Source: Christensenella sp. UBA1260 (GTDB taxonomy: Bacteria; Bacillota; Clostridia; Christensenellales; CAG-917). From it: a stretch of 6,127 nucleotides of DNA. Below the pieces are notes generated by a model, which had not been told where the DNA came from, made no database searches, and saw nothing but the letters and a program-made list of their open reading frames with translations. Shown one piece after another: positions 5,977 to 6,127 of the stretch. The first letter of the stretch is position 1. The number at the start of each line of letters is the position of its first letter. The stretch is taken from contig DBVQ01000096.1 in the NCBI GenBank assembly GCA_002308155.1, positions 4,200 through 10,326 on the forward strand, given 5' to 3'. Made by a program: the position numbers and the translations under genes.

Positions 5977-6127
5977 TTATTCGGTTATGACTTCAAGTTT
6001 GGACACAGACACTTCGTATGCCGTCCTATCCTCAACACTACCGTCAAAAAGTTGTTTTTGATATATGCGCGATTGGATTCTTCCCTCCAAAAAAACCTTC
6101 TCGCCCACTTGGAAAGTGTTGGCATAT
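5977..6127 (-). CDS. SSB-like OB-fold single-stranded DNA-binding protein, C-terminal fragment
   Basis: Reading the minus strand from the right edge gives 49 residues before a TAA at 5977-5979; the start is beyond the window. The segment has the SSB OB-fold pattern: FQVGEKVFLEGRIQSRIYQK (residues 5-24), then a variable loop, then TAYEVSVSKLEVI (35-47) as the final strand. This resembles the GDxVxVEGRIQ...YEVxxxxLE pattern of SSB proteins. The protein stops just after the OB-fold, so the Gly/Gln-rich linker and acidic C-terminal tip of canonical SSB, which recruits partner proteins, are absent. It may be a short accessory SSB or a PriB-like protein. Its transcription appears to end at the hairpin around 5872-5913. 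Confidence 0.72.
   Translation of the reverse strand, partial: YANTFQVGEKVFLEGRIQSRIYQKQLFDGSVEDRTAYEVSVSKLEVITE

Overview
The window looks like a chromosomal segment of a low-to-moderate GC Firmicutes-type bacterium, probably an uncultivated anaerobic clostridial lineage. The evidence is a SepF protein, the gene order yggS(ylmE)-sepF-lspA-rluD(ylyB) that is typical downstream of the division cluster in Bacillus and Clostridia, a Clostridia-style nucleoside kinase, an NFACT/RqcH-type protein, purine-rich Shine-Dalgarno sites and U-tract intrinsic terminators. No mobile element, tRNA, rRNA or CRISPR array is visible. The taxonomic placement is inference.

Layout from left to right: (1) positions 2-343, + strand, hold the C-terminal end of an NFACT/RqcH family protein. 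(2) A short bidirectional terminator at 357-385 separates it from a long minus-strand block. (3) That block, in transcription order from right to left, is: the C-terminal end of a short SSB-like OB-fold protein (right edge to 5977), its terminator (5872-5913), a good sigma-A-type promoter (5832-5860), a GH36 alpha-galactosidase (5799-4102), yggS PLP-homeostasis protein (4091-3426), sepF (3411-3007), lspA signal peptidase II (3004-2276), a terminator/attenuator hairpin (2236-2267), an RluD-family pseudouridine synthase (2235-1333) and a uridine-kinase-like nucleoside kinase (1300-392). Intergenic gaps from the galactosidase to lspA are 10, 14 and 2 nt, so these four are very probably one transcript. 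The only large non-coding stretch is 5800-5976.

Functionally the block is mostly housekeeping: PLP homeostasis, Z-ring anchoring, lipoprotein maturation, rRNA modification and nucleoside salvage. A carbohydrate-catabolic enzyme sits at its head. I found no novel defence or mobile system. The points most worth a second look are the terminator whose U-tract runs straight into the rluD start codon, the alpha-galactosidase heading a division/envelope operon, the collapsed ylm cluster (no ylmG, ylmH, divIVA or ileS), and three proteins with unusual domain ends: LspA with an acidic tail, SepF without the usual N-terminal membrane helix, and a nucleoside kinase lacking the TGS/tRNA-synthetase-like region.
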